Assembly (NCBI GenBank): GCA_003556925.1
Contig: PWQC01000013.1
Coordinates: 1 to 14,035 of the forward strand
Reading direction: 5' to 3'
From: Candidatus Nealsoniibacteriota bacterium
GTDB lineage: Bacteria > Patescibacteriota > Minisyncoccia > Minisyncoccales > GWA2-38-27
DNA length: 14,035 nucleotides
A program made the translations under genes and the position numbers. Under the pieces are notes generated by a model. That model did no database searches. It saw only the letters and a list, made by a program, of their open reading frames with translations, and was not told the origin of the DNA. Positions 1 to 6,361 of this stretch are shown piece by piece; the first letter of the stretch is position 1, and each line of letters starts with the position of its first letter.

Positions 1-128
1 AAGAGACCAACATAGAAGAATCCCAAGAAGAATCCCAAATAATAACTGATCAAAATTGGCAGAAGGGCGTAAAACTTCCAACCCCGACGCCAAGCCCAGA
101 CAGTTAACCCGATCTCCAAGATAATCAT
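1..128 (-). CDS. Small membrane protein, N-terminal part only (runs off the window)
   Basis: The reading frame opens at an ATG at 128-126 and stays open to the window edge, giving 42 visible residues. It begins MIILEIGLTVWAWRRGW, followed by a hydrophobic stretch rich in Leu, Ile, Phe and Tyr (about residues 18-42), so at least one membrane segment is likely. The start is well supported: AAAGGAG lies 5 bases upstream and a near-consensus promoter lies upstream of that. I do not recognise a named family. The Trp/Arg-rich start followed by a Leu/Phe-rich helix resembles short uncharacterised membrane proteins seen in Patescibacteria, but that is an impression only. It is transcribed from its own promoter, separately from the metallopeptidase gene that ends 60 bases upstream. 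Confidence 0.75.
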   Translation of the reverse strand, partial: MIILEIGLTVWAWRRGWKFYALLPILISYYLGFFLGFFYVGL

Positions 129-133
129 GACCG

Positions 134-140
134 CTCCTTT
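134..140 (-). promoter_or_regulatory. Strong Shine-Dalgarno (AAAGGAG) for the membrane protein at 128
   Basis: On the minus strand AAAGGAG (140 to 134) sits 5 bases before the ATG. It is the only near-perfect ribosome binding site in the window, where most genes have weak or no such signal, and it fixes the start of the partial gene. Confidence 0.8.
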
Positions 141-159
141 CTTTTAAGTTACTGTCTAT

Positions 160-188
160 CTTATAACATATTAATAAAAATATGTCAA
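160..188 (-). promoter_or_regulatory. Sigma70-type promoter, TTGACA-17-TATAAG
   Basis: On the minus strand a perfect -35 TTGACA (188 to 183) is followed by a 17-base spacer and a -10 TATAAG (165 to 160, five of six matches to TATAAT). The predicted start of transcription is near 153, giving a leader of about 25 bases that contains the strong ribosome binding site. The -35 box directly abuts the stop codon of the metallopeptidase gene. Confidence 0.8.
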
Positions 189-542
189 CTACTTATTGAG
201 TTTTTTAATCCCTTCTTCGGAAAAACCAAAATGATGAGCTATCTCGTGATGAATTGTTTCAGCAACAATCCTTTTTACCTCTTCTTTGTTTCGAGCTATC
301 TTTTCTATAGATCCTTTAAAGATTGTTATCTTGTCGGGCAAAACTTGACCGTAATTTGTTCTAACTGTTTTGGGTACCCCTTGATAAAGACCCAAAACTA
401 AAGAGTTATCTTTATTCTTATAAAGCTTATCCTCTAGGCAGATCTCGACATTTTCCATCTTTTTCAAGATCTTTTCAGGTACAAGATCAATTCCATCCTT
501 GACTAACTCTTCAAATTCCTGATTATTTAATCTTTTTAACAC
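189..542 (-). CDS. Zincin-like metallopeptidase, PF06262 family
   Basis: A 117-residue protein with the zinc-protease signature HEIAHHFGFSEE at residues 99-110: H99, E100 and H103 form HExxH, followed by G106 and acidic residues 109-110. The length, the motif near the C-terminus and the preceding block (GLYQGVPKTV, ITIFKGSIEKIA) match the PF06262 'metallopeptidase family', a group of minimal single-domain zincins whose substrates are largely unknown. The start is a GTG inside the rubrerythrin stop (GTGTTAA, 7-base overlap), so it is probably translated by coupling. A weak AGG lies just upstream, and the first internal ATG (M29) would remove the N-terminal helix. It is the last gene of the four-gene operon starting at 2131. 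No signal peptide is seen, so it should be cytoplasmic. Confidence 0.85.
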   Translation of the reverse strand: MLKRLNNQEFEELVKDGIDLVPEKILKKMENVEICLEDKLYKNKDNSLVLGLYQGVPKTVRTNYGQVLPDKITIFKGSIEKIARNKEEVKRIVAETIHHEIAHHFGFSEEGIKKLNK

Positions 543-1093
543 TTAACCTGATAATAAGCTTTTAAATGATCGCAGGAAGGACACTTTTCAGGGGGTTCGG
601 TTCCAAAGTGGATATAACCACACTCACGACAAACCCATTCTACTTCTTCTTCTTTTTTAAAGAGTGTTCCATTCTCTAATTGTTCTAGATATTTTTTAAA
701 TCTTTCTTCATGATGTTCTTCGGCCCTGGCAATAGCCAATAATCTTTCAGCGATGTCTGAATATCCTTCTTCTTCGGCTTTTTGGGCAAATCCAGGATAC
801 ATCTCACTATATTCATGTTTCTCTCCTTTAATGGCGGCTTTTAGATTTTCAATCGTATCGCCATATTGAGTTACCGCCACTACTTCTGTCTTAATTTCTT
901 GATCATTTTCTTTTATCTTTTGGATGTGCTCAAATATTCTTTTAGCGTGCACTTTTTCGTTTTCAGCAGTCAAAGAAAAGATCTCGCTTATCTCTTCGTA
1001 TCCTTCTTTTTTAGCTATCTTGGCATAAAAATCATAGCGATTTCTGGCTTGACTCTCTCCAATAAATGCTTGAATTAAATTTTTGATTGTCAT
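536..1093 (-). CDS. Rubrerythrin
   Basis: A 185-residue two-domain protein. Residues 1-140 are a ferritin-like four-helix di-iron domain with the expected ligands: E13 in GESQARNRY, E46xxH49, E91/E94 in GEKHEYSEMY, and E125xxH128 in AEEHHEERF. Residues 150-185 are a rubredoxin-like FeCys4 domain with C155xxC158 and C171xxC174. This is the classical rubrerythrin order and length. The family acts in the cytoplasm of anaerobes and microaerophiles as a peroxidase that detoxifies hydrogen peroxide using reduced rubredoxin or NAD(P)H-linked donors. All metal ligands are intact, so it should be functional. It lies 13 bases after the SDR stop with no clear ribosome binding site, and its stop overlaps the metallopeptidase start. 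Context suggests oxygen or peroxide defence for oxygen-sensitive partners in the same operon. Confidence 0.95.
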   Translation of the reverse strand: MTIKNLIQAFIGESQARNRYDFYAKIAKKEGYEEISEIFSLTAENEKVHAKRIFEHIQKIKENDQEIKTEVVAVTQYGDTIENLKAAIKGEKHEYSEMYPGFAQKAEEEGYSDIAERLLAIARAEEHHEERFKKYLEQLENGTLFKKEEEVEWVCRECGYIHFGTEPPEKCPSCDHLKAYYQVKC

Positions 1094-1106
1094 ATTTTTT
1101 TATCTA

Positions 1107-1868
1107 TTATGTTACTAACCATCCTCCATCAACTGGAATAATCGCTCCGTTCACATAAGAAGAAAGATCAGAGGATAAAAATAAAACTACCTTAGCAATT
1201 TCTTCCGATTTTCCCATTCTTTTTAAAGGAATCCTTTGAATAATTCCCTCTAAAGCGCTCTTATCTGATTTGATGGGATCCACCATAGGAGTTTCAATAA
1301 CACCGGGAGCGATGGCGTTAACTCTGATATTATATGGCGCCAAATCAACCGCCAAGGCGGCCGTCATTCCGGCAATCCCCCCTTTTGAAGCAGTGTAATG
1401 AACCAAGTTTGGAAAGCCTATCCCAATTTGACCCATGGAAACAGAGCCGATATTAATTATATTACCTGATCTTTGTTTGGCCATTACTTTAGCGGCCGCT
1501 AAAGAACATAAAAAATATCCTTTTAAATTAATATTGATGGTCTTATCCCACTCTTGTTCGGTCATCTCTAAAAAGGGCTTGAATTCCGCAATGCCGGCAT
1601 TATTAACCAAGATATCTATTCGCTGCCACTTTTCTTCAACCTTTTTTATGAGATTATCAACTTCTAATTTATTGCTAATATCACATTTTATAGCTATCGC
1701 TTCTCCTCCTAAACTCTTTATCTCATCAACCACCTTTTCACACTCTTCTATAGAAAGATCAGAAACAACAACCTTCGCCCCAACTTCGGCCAACATTAAA
1801 GCATGAGCCCTCCCCATTCCTTGCTTTGCTCCGGTTATAATGGCAACTTTATCTTTTAAGTTAATCAT
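1107..1868 (-). CDS. Short-chain dehydrogenase/reductase (classical SDR, FabG-like)
   Basis: A 253-residue Rossmann-fold oxidoreductase with all classical SDR signatures: cofactor motif TGAKQGMG (residues 12-19), D37 at the end of strand 2 (which favours NAD(H) over NADP(H)), NNAG at 89-92, catalytic N114, S142, Y158 and K162 (YTASK), and the PG motif in NAIAPGVIETP. The C-terminus SSYVNGAIIPVDGGW is typical of the FabG/glucose-dehydrogenase-like group. The substrate cannot be read from sequence; 3-oxoacyl-ACP reduction or a sugar or polyol oxidation are both possible. The ATG overlaps the stop of the upstream glycyl-radical protein (ATGA, 1868-1865), so translation is probably coupled. It lies in the promoter-2181 operon with rubrerythrin. 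Confidence 0.92.
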   Translation of the reverse strand: MINLKDKVAIITGAKQGMGRAHALMLAEVGAKVVVSDLSIEECEKVVDEIKSLGGEAIAIKCDISNKLEVDNLIKKVEEKWQRIDILVNNAGIAEFKPFLEMTEQEWDKTININLKGYFLCSLAAAKVMAKQRSGNIINIGSVSMGQIGIGFPNLVHYTASKGGIAGMTAALAVDLAPYNIRVNAIAPGVIETPMVDPIKSDKSALEGIIQRIPLKRMGKSEEIAKVVLFLSSDLSSYVNGAIIPVDGGWLVT

Positions 1869-2131
1869 TTTGTTTTATAATTTTTTCTTTCATCAAACTC
1901 TTTTTGTTTGCCTTTATTCCATTGTTGAACAGGTCTTAAATAACCGACAATTCTTGAATAGACTTCACATCCTTGGAAGTCCTTCAGGCTTTTGTCTTTG
2001 TCATAACATTCGTTGCACTTAAAAATGCTAATTTTTTTACCATTTTGGGAATAGACAAGATTTACCCCATTAATAATTTTTTCTTTTTCTATTTTGATTG
2101 CTTTTTGACAATCATGACAATTTTTTTTCAT
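1865..2131 (-). CDS. Stand-alone NrdD-type glycyl-radical domain protein with CxxC pairs
   Basis: An 88-residue protein whose last third, CEVYSRIVGYLRPVQQWN (55-72) followed by GKQKEF and R82, closely resembles the C-terminal glycyl-radical segment of anaerobic (class III) ribonucleotide reductase NrdD. G63 in the VGY core corresponds to the radical glycine. Two CxxC pairs (C5-C8 and C39-C42) flank a short predicted beta region and could form a zinc ribbon like the one before the radical loop in NrdD. The roughly 600-residue catalytic barrel of NrdD is absent, and no gene for it or for the activase NrdG lies in this window. Small proteins of this kind are known in Patescibacteria and are often labelled as anaerobic ribonucleoside-triphosphate reductase; their function is unsettled. 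It is the first gene behind a consensus promoter, with a weak AAAGG in the leader. A spare radical domain (compare GrcA/YfiD for pyruvate formate-lyase) or a zinc-binding regulator are alternatives. Confidence 0.75.
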   Translation of the reverse strand: MKKNCHDCQKAIKIEKEKIINGVNLVYSQNGKKISIFKCNECYDKDKSLKDFQGCEVYSRIVGYLRPVQQWNKGKQKEFDERKNYKTK

Positions 2132-2153
2132 ATTTTTTTATAACCTTTATTTA

Positions 2154-2181
2154 ATTTTATTAAAAATATCTTTTTTGTCAA
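2154..2181 (-). promoter_or_regulatory. Sigma70-type promoter, TTGACA-16-TAAAAT, for the redox operon
   Basis: On the minus strand a perfect TTGACA (2181 to 2176) and TAAAAT (2159 to 2154) are separated by 16 bases in the 52-base gap before the glycyl-radical gene. The predicted start near 2147 leaves a leader of about 16 bases holding AAAGG (2148 to 2144). It should drive the genes from 2131 down to 189. No convincing terminator separates it from the upstream tyrA-pheA gene, so read-through is possible. Confidence 0.75.
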
Positions 2182-2183
2182 AT

Positions 2184-3863
2184 TCAACTTACTCCGATCA
2201 CTCTTATTATCGGACAATGTTTTTCAAGCGCCTTGATTACTCCTTTGACCCTTGAAGAAGGATAGGGATGTTCTATTTCAACAAAAAAAAGATAATCCCA
2301 AGTCTTTAAATGAGAAGGAATAGAGTGAAGAGAAGATAAATTTAAATTATTTTTAGTAAAGATATCCAAAATATCTCTTAACACTCCCACTCGATCATAG
2401 ACCGCGAAAAGCAAAAGCGTCTTTTTAATGTTTAATTTTTTTTGAACCTTTTTATGGATATCATTTGAGATGATATAGAATTTAGTAAAATTATTTTTAT
2501 TGTCTTCTATGTTTTTAGCCAAGACATTTAAACGATATATTTCAGCGGCATCGATCGAAGCGATAAAGCCGACCCTCTTCCCTTTTTCTTTCATAATAGG
2601 ATAGACCGTACTCAAGGCGCTCTGTCTTTTAGCGCTTGGCATATTTTTGGAAAGCCAATTTTTACATTGAGAAAGAGCCTGTTCATGGCTCACGACTCGT
2701 TCTATCTCTTCTTTTTTTCTATTCCTACTCAAGAGTGATTGATGAATAGCCAAATCAAAGGAACCGGTTACCTTTACCGGGTATTTAATTAAATCATTCA
2801 TAGTCTGAAAGACAATTCCGGTTGTACTGTTCTCAATAGGAACCACACCAAAGTCGATCTTGTGATTGTTAATTGATTCAAAGATATCTTTTGTTGTATT
2901 AAAGGCGACAAAATTAGTTTTTTTTGAAAAGACCTCTCTGGCCGCTTGATGAGAAAAAGTGCCGACTGGACCCAAGAAGCCGACTTTTGTCTTTTTTAGA
3001 TCTATTAATCTCCTTTTTTTCTTTGTCTTTATCGGCTGATAGTCGATTATTCTTAAGACCTCGGCTGATTTTGTCTCTGCGATCTTTCTAAAATTATCTA
3101 GATTCTCTGATGTCTCTTTGAATTTTTTATCGAAAGTAAACAAACTCTTTTTCTTAATATCATCGGCAAGCTCAGAGACTTCTTTTTTGAAAGTAGTTAA
3201 AATCTTAGGGAAATAAGGATTCTCCATCTGAATAGAAGCAAGCATCTCTGGTTTTTGACCTAAAATTCTTCCTAAAATCATAGTTTGAAGACGAAAGACC
3301 GGAGTAAAAAAAGAAGAATTTAATCTCCATTTTTTAGCATAAAGAGTTCGAGCAAAAGAGATATTAGTAAAGTGAATTAAAGCTTGGATAATAGCCACTT
3401 GCTTGTCATGCTCTTTGGGAGAAATCTCAACTATCTCTGCTCCCTGAGAAACAAAAATTCTCTCTAAGAATTTTACCCAATTATTATCTTTAACATGACA
3501 GAAAACAATTGTTTGTCCCTCTAGATTTGGTGTTAAGGGCCCAAAGAGAGGATGCATTCCCAAAGCATTGACCTTGGCTCTTTTCATCTCTTCAACCGGT
3601 CTAACCTTTAAAGAAGTGACATCGCAAAGAAGAGCATCTTTCTTGAGAGAATTTTTTATCTCTTTGACTACTTTAGCCACTTTTAAAATAGGGACTGAAA
3701 TAATAACAATATCAGATTGTTGAGTCAGCTCTTTATTGGTAAGAGGAGTACCGAAATCAGAGATTAAAACTTTTAGGTTTAATTTAATAAAAAAGTTTTC
3801 CAACCAACCGCCCATCTTTCCCCTTCCTCCAATTATACCGATTGTCGGTTTTTTATTACTCAT
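2184..3863 (-). CDS. Prephenate dehydrogenase-prephenate dehydratase-ACT fusion
   Basis: A 559-residue fusion of both prephenate-consuming enzymes. Residues 6-275 are a TyrA domain: NAD motif GIIGGRGKMG (9-18), D36, DVTSLK (81-86), HPLFGP (104-109) and IQALIHF (159-165), with the hydride-transfer region most like the E. coli T-protein. Residues 292-466 are prephenate dehydratase: GPVGTFSHQAA (298-308), PIENSTTGIV (342-351), SHEQALSQC (392-400) and the catalytic Thr at T460 in NNFTKF, where the usual TRF is TKF. Residues 482-557 are an ACT domain in which the Phe-binding motifs GALV and ESRP are only loosely kept (GVLRDIL, HSIPS), so feedback control may be altered. The enzyme should yield both 4-hydroxyphenylpyruvate and phenylpyruvate in the cytoplasm. 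There is no chorismate mutase domain; the roughly 15-residue Lys-rich linker is too short for one. It is the last gene of the aminotransferase operon and its ATG overlaps the FAD gene stop (ATGA). Confidence 0.93.
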   Translation of the reverse strand: MSNKKPTIGIIGGRGKMGGWLENFFIKLNLKVLISDFGTPLTNKELTQQSDIVIISVPILKVAKVVKEIKNSLKKDALLCDVTSLKVRPVEEMKRAKVNALGMHPLFGPLTPNLEGQTIVFCHVKDNNWVKFLERIFVSQGAEIVEISPKEHDKQVAIIQALIHFTNISFARTLYAKKWRLNSSFFTPVFRLQTMILGRILGQKPEMLASIQMENPYFPKILTTFKKEVSELADDIKKKSLFTFDKKFKETSENLDNFRKIAETKSAEVLRIIDYQPIKTKKKRRLIDLKKTKVGFLGPVGTFSHQAAREVFSKKTNFVAFNTTKDIFESINNHKIDFGVVPIENSTTGIVFQTMNDLIKYPVKVTGSFDLAIHQSLLSRNRKKEEIERVVSHEQALSQCKNWLSKNMPSAKRQSALSTVYPIMKEKGKRVGFIASIDAAEIYRLNVLAKNIEDNKNNFTKFYIISNDIHKKVQKKLNIKKTLLLFAVYDRVGVLRDILDIFTKNNLNLSSLHSIPSHLKTWDYLFFVEIEHPYPSSRVKGVIKALEKHCPIIRVIGVS

Positions 3864-5269
3864 TTAAAATGTATCTTTTTATCTGTTAAAAAAGAGTTTT
3901 TTGCATTCTCTTTTAAGGGTAAATCTTCCCGGAAAAAAGTACCCACTGATTCTTTTCTCTGCAATGAAATTTCAACAATTCTTTCTATCAGCTTTTCTTG
4001 AGAAGAAGGGGTTTTTTTGTTCTTAATCTCTCTTTGTAATTTTTTTAATTTTGTTTTTTTTCGAATCGGCCCAAGCGCTTCCCAAACCCCTCTCTTTCTC
4101 TTGTCTGATAAGCTTAAATCCCCTATCTCTTCTATTTTTTTATTTTTCGTCTCTTTTTTCTTTTTGTTATTAATCTCCTCGGCCGCTCTTTTGCCGAAGA
4201 TTAAAGCGTCTAAAACGGCTAATCCACCTATCCTATTACTTCCATATAAGCCTCCTGTAATCTCTCCGGCCGCATAAACATTGTTTTGACTGGTTCGTCC
4301 GTTTCTGTTTATGGCCAACCCCCCAATAGAGAAATGAAAGGCCGGATGAAATTTAATCTTTTTAAGCTTATCTTTGGTAAAGTTTTTCAAAATAAAGCCG
4401 AATTCATTCTTTTTCTTATAATCTTCGAACCAGGCTTCAGAACAGATTAGTCGTCCAAATATTTTACCCTTTAAAGATTGAAGGTAAAACTCTTTAGTCA
4501 TCTCATCAAAGATATAATGATGTTCATTCTTTTTGAGCGCTTCTGTTACTTTTTTCGATAAAAAACTCTCTCCTTTTTCATCTTCATATTCCATCTTAGT
4601 TAAGATATCCCCGGAGATTAAAAGATTGGGTAATCTTTTGTCAACTATTAAAAAAGGATGAAACATAAAGAATTCTATGTCTCTCATCTTTAAACCGGCT
4701 TCATAACAGAGAGACAAAATACTTCCGTCTGAACCGTTCCCTCCAGTCTTAAAAGTAAAAAAACCGCCCATTCCTCCAGCCGCTAATATTAGATTATTAA
4801 AAAAAACAGTCGTCTCTTTTCTTTTATTGAAAGAGCGAACTTTCACCCCTATAATTTTTTTAGCTTCATTAATTAAAAAATTTGAAACATCTCCTTTTAA
4901 GAGATTAACCCCTCTTTGTTTGCTCTTTTCGGTAAGGATACGCTTAACTTCTAAACCAGGAAGAGAATAGTCAGGGACTAAGCCAATATTTGAATTTCTA
5001 AATTTAATCCCCTTTTTTTTAAGATCATTAACCGCTTGCCGGTAATCTTCTAAAAAAACTTTTAAAAGAACAGGATCGCTCATTCCCTTACCGGTTTTCA
5101 ATATCTTTTCTTTCAGTACTTCTTTCGGCTTAATCATTATATTCCAAGGCGAAAGTAGAGAATTTGAACCTTCTTTCTCAATTAATAAAACGTCTCCATT
5201 TTCGATATTTAAAGCGGCGTTCATTCCGGCCGCCCCTCCACCGATAATTAATGTTTGACACTTAATCAT
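3860..5269 (-). CDS. FAD-dependent oxidoreductase, aspartate oxidase/fumarate reductase family (divergent)
   Basis: A 469-residue flavoprotein. Residues 1-35 carry the FAD Rossmann motif GGGAAG (10-15) and acidic E31; ILAAGGMGG (161-169) and YAAGEITGG (332-340) complete the FAD site; the C-terminal helical domain ends with RKESVGTFFREDLP, a hallmark of NadB/SdhA/FrdA proteins. By eye-alignment with E. coli NadB, H204, H312 and R346 (in GSNRIGG) keep three active-site positions. The conserved TE..RGEG segment reads SGDILTKME, the catalytic Arg-containing PRDIVxRA segment is shortened and absent, and the AQGGIA loop is SPWNIMI. It is also shorter than usual NadB (about 510-540). Ordinary L-aspartate oxidation or fumarate reduction is therefore doubtful. 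It lies between an aminotransferase and the prephenate enzyme with 8- and 4-base overlaps, which suggests an amino-acid or 2-oxo/imino-acid redox role. The substrate is unknown. Confidence 0.8.
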   Translation of the reverse strand: MIKCQTLIIGGGAAGMNAALNIENGDVLLIEKEGSNSLLSPWNIMIKPKEVLKEKILKTGKGMSDPVLLKVFLEDYRQAVNDLKKKGIKFRNSNIGLVPDYSLPGLEVKRILTEKSKQRGVNLLKGDVSNFLINEAKKIIGVKVRSFNKRKETTVFFNNLILAAGGMGGFFTFKTGGNGSDGSILSLCYEAGLKMRDIEFFMFHPFLIVDKRLPNLLISGDILTKMEYEDEKGESFLSKKVTEALKKNEHHYIFDEMTKEFYLQSLKGKIFGRLICSEAWFEDYKKKNEFGFILKNFTKDKLKKIKFHPAFHFSIGGLAINRNGRTSQNNVYAAGEITGGLYGSNRIGGLAVLDALIFGKRAAEEINNKKKKETKNKKIEEIGDLSLSDKRKRGVWEALGPIRKKTKLKKLQREIKNKKTPSSQEKLIERIVEISLQRKESVGTFFREDLPLKENAKNSFLTDKKIHFK

Positions 5270-6158
5270 AGAAGCTAAGCCATTTAAGATAATGGTTGTC
5301 TTCTCCTCTTACTGTTTTATTAAATGATTCTTTTATCTTTCTTGTAACCTCTCCTATCTTTTTATTGTTAATAATTGTCTTATCAATCTGACCTATGGGA
5401 CAAACCTCAGCTGCTGTTCCGGTGAAAAAAACTTCATCAGCTGTTTTTAATTCTTTAACCGTTATCTTTTTTTCTTTAACTTTATAGCCTATTTCTTGCG
5501 CAATTTGAATGACACTTTCTCTGGTAATTCCGGGAAGAATTGTACCGGAAGAAGGAGTAAAGATCTTTCCTTTTTTAACGATAAAGATATTTTCTCCCGG
5601 CCCCTCAGCAACAAAGCCCTTAAAGTCTAAAAGAATAGCTTCTTCCACTCTCTTTTTTTGAACCTCAATACTGGCTAAAACTGAGTTATAATAACAGCCG
5701 GAAATTTTGGCTTCCATTACTGACGAACCGGGATGAATTCTGATATATTTTGAAATTATTGTTTTAATCGGCTTTTCCTCACCAAGATATGCCCCCCAAG
5801 GCCAATTGATAATAGCGACATTAACAGGAGCGCCTTTTGGCTTCAATCCCATCTTGCCATAACCTAAAAAGGCGATCGGGCGGATATAGCATTCTTTGTC
5901 TTTATTAATCTTTATCAATTCTAAAATAGCTTTTTCTATCTCTTTTTTAGAAAAAGGAATCTTTATCCCCAAAACGGAAGCAGAATAAAAAAATCTTTCG
6001 ACGTGTTCCTTTAAACGAAAGACGGCACTTCCCCTTTTTGTCTTATATGCCCGAATACCCTCAAAGACGGCCGAACCATAATGAAGCCCATGAGTCAAAA
6101 CATGAACTTGAGCCTTAGGCCAATCAACCATCTTCCCGTCATACCATATTTTTTTCAT
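5262..6158 (-). CDS. Class IV aminotransferase, branched-chain (IlvE-like)
   Basis: A 298-residue PLP enzyme of fold type IV. Diagnostic features are HGLHYGSAVFEGIRAY (23-38), the PLP-binding lysine K151 in EAKISGCYYNS, VAEGPGENIF (183-192; E185 contacts the PLP nitrogen in this family), SSGTILPGITRESV and FTGTAAEVCPIG. Length and motifs match group-I BCAT. Family members exchange the amino group of glutamate with branched-chain 2-oxo acids, and IlvE also accepts phenylpyruvate. It is first in an operon with the prephenate dehydrogenase/dehydratase, so in vivo it may aminate phenylpyruvate and 4-hydroxyphenylpyruvate as well as or instead of branched-chain oxo acids; that is inference. No Shine-Dalgarno precedes the ATG, and the promoter position predicts a nearly leaderless mRNA. 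The stop overlaps the FAD gene start by 8 bases. Confidence 0.92.
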   Translation of the reverse strand: MKKIWYDGKMVDWPKAQVHVLTHGLHYGSAVFEGIRAYKTKRGSAVFRLKEHVERFFYSASVLGIKIPFSKKEIEKAILELIKINKDKECYIRPIAFLGYGKMGLKPKGAPVNVAIINWPWGAYLGEEKPIKTIISKYIRIHPGSSVMEAKISGCYYNSVLASIEVQKKRVEEAILLDFKGFVAEGPGENIFIVKKGKIFTPSSGTILPGITRESVIQIAQEIGYKVKEKKITVKELKTADEVFFTGTAAEVCPIGQIDKTIINNKKIGEVTRKIKESFNKTVRGEDNHYLKWLSFYD

Positions 6159-6166
6159 GATAATTT

Positions 6167-6195
6167 ATTCTATGATTATTGAATATCGTTGTCAA
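6167..6195 (-). promoter_or_regulatory. Sigma70-type promoter, TTGACA-17-TAGAAT, close to the aminotransferase ATG
   Basis: On the minus strand a perfect TTGACA (6195 to 6190), a 17-base spacer and TAGAAT (6172 to 6167, five of six matches) lie just upstream of the ATG at 6158. The expected start, 6-7 bases after the -10 box, falls at about 6160. The mRNA would then carry only a base or two before the start codon, which agrees with the lack of a ribosome binding site. Confidence 0.75.
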
Positions 6196-6215
6196 ATAAT
6201 CGACAATTACTGACA
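6190..6215. promoter_or_regulatory. Imperfect palindrome overlapping the -35 box, candidate operator
   Basis: Arms TGTCAAATAAT (6190-6200) and ATTACTGACA (6206-6215) are inverted repeats with one unpaired base and one mismatch around a 5-base centre. The pentamer GACAA or its complement TTGTC occurs three times (6189-6193, 6202-6206, 6212-6216), the two direct copies 10 bases apart, about one helical turn. The left arm coincides with the TTGACA -35 box, so a repressor bound here would block the aminotransferase promoter. No regulator gene is visible in the window. AT-rich sequence makes chance palindromes common, so confidence is modest. Confidence 0.35.
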
Positions 6216-6283
6216 AAACAATTATTAGCAAGATTAAATAGAAATAATTCTTTTTTCATTAATAACGATTATATCATAATAAT

Positions 6284-6308
6284 AAAAAAAGGACGAACCG
6301 CAGTCCGT
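6284..6308 (-). terminator. Probable Rho-independent terminator of the long operon
   Basis: On the minus strand ACGGAC (6308-6303), loop TGCG and GTTCGT (6298-6293) form a 6-base-pair stem with one G-U pair, then CC and seven T (6290-6284). It lies about 75 bases after the NUDIX stop and before the aminotransferase promoter. The G-U pair would be an A-C mismatch in the opposite transcript, which supports the minus strand. An alternative 4-bp stem GGAC/GTCC lies directly against the T run. Confidence 0.6.
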
Positions 6309-6339
6309 TCCATAAATTTTCTTACACATATATTATTCC

Positions 6340-6361
6340 GCCTCGGCTTAAAAGTCGAAGC
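6340..6361 (-). other. RNA hairpin in the 3' untranslated region after NUDIX
   Basis: GCTTCG (6361-6356) pairs with CGAGGC (6345-6340) around a 10-base loop, with one G-U pair that would be a C-A mismatch on the plus strand. It is not followed by a T run in the minus direction, so it is not itself a terminator. The 225-base gap 6159-6383 thus holds, in minus-strand order, this hairpin, the terminator, AT-rich filler, the palindrome and the aminotransferase promoter. No supported coding sequence was found in it. Confidence 0.35.

Noticed and set aside
866..1078. Plus-strand ORF of 70 codons opposite rubrerythrin
   Set aside because: It is antisense to a clear rubrerythrin, its product resembles no family I know and no promoter or ribosome binding site precedes it. 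The other plus-strand frames (for example 1435-1806, 4017-4277, 8913-9176, 11916-12260, 13601-13933) are rejected on the same grounds.
3860..5269. Calling the flavoprotein NadB
   Set aside because: The C-terminal motif fits, but the catalytic segment, the AQGGIA loop and the length do not, so only the family is named.
6291..6311. GGTTCG on the minus strand as a tRNA T-loop
   Set aside because: No acceptor, D or anticodon stems can be drawn around it; the terminator reading with a T run explains the sequence better.
6234..6329. Minus-strand 31-codon ORF after NUDIX
   Set aside because: It would have to be translated through the terminator hairpin and T run, and it has no ribosome binding site.
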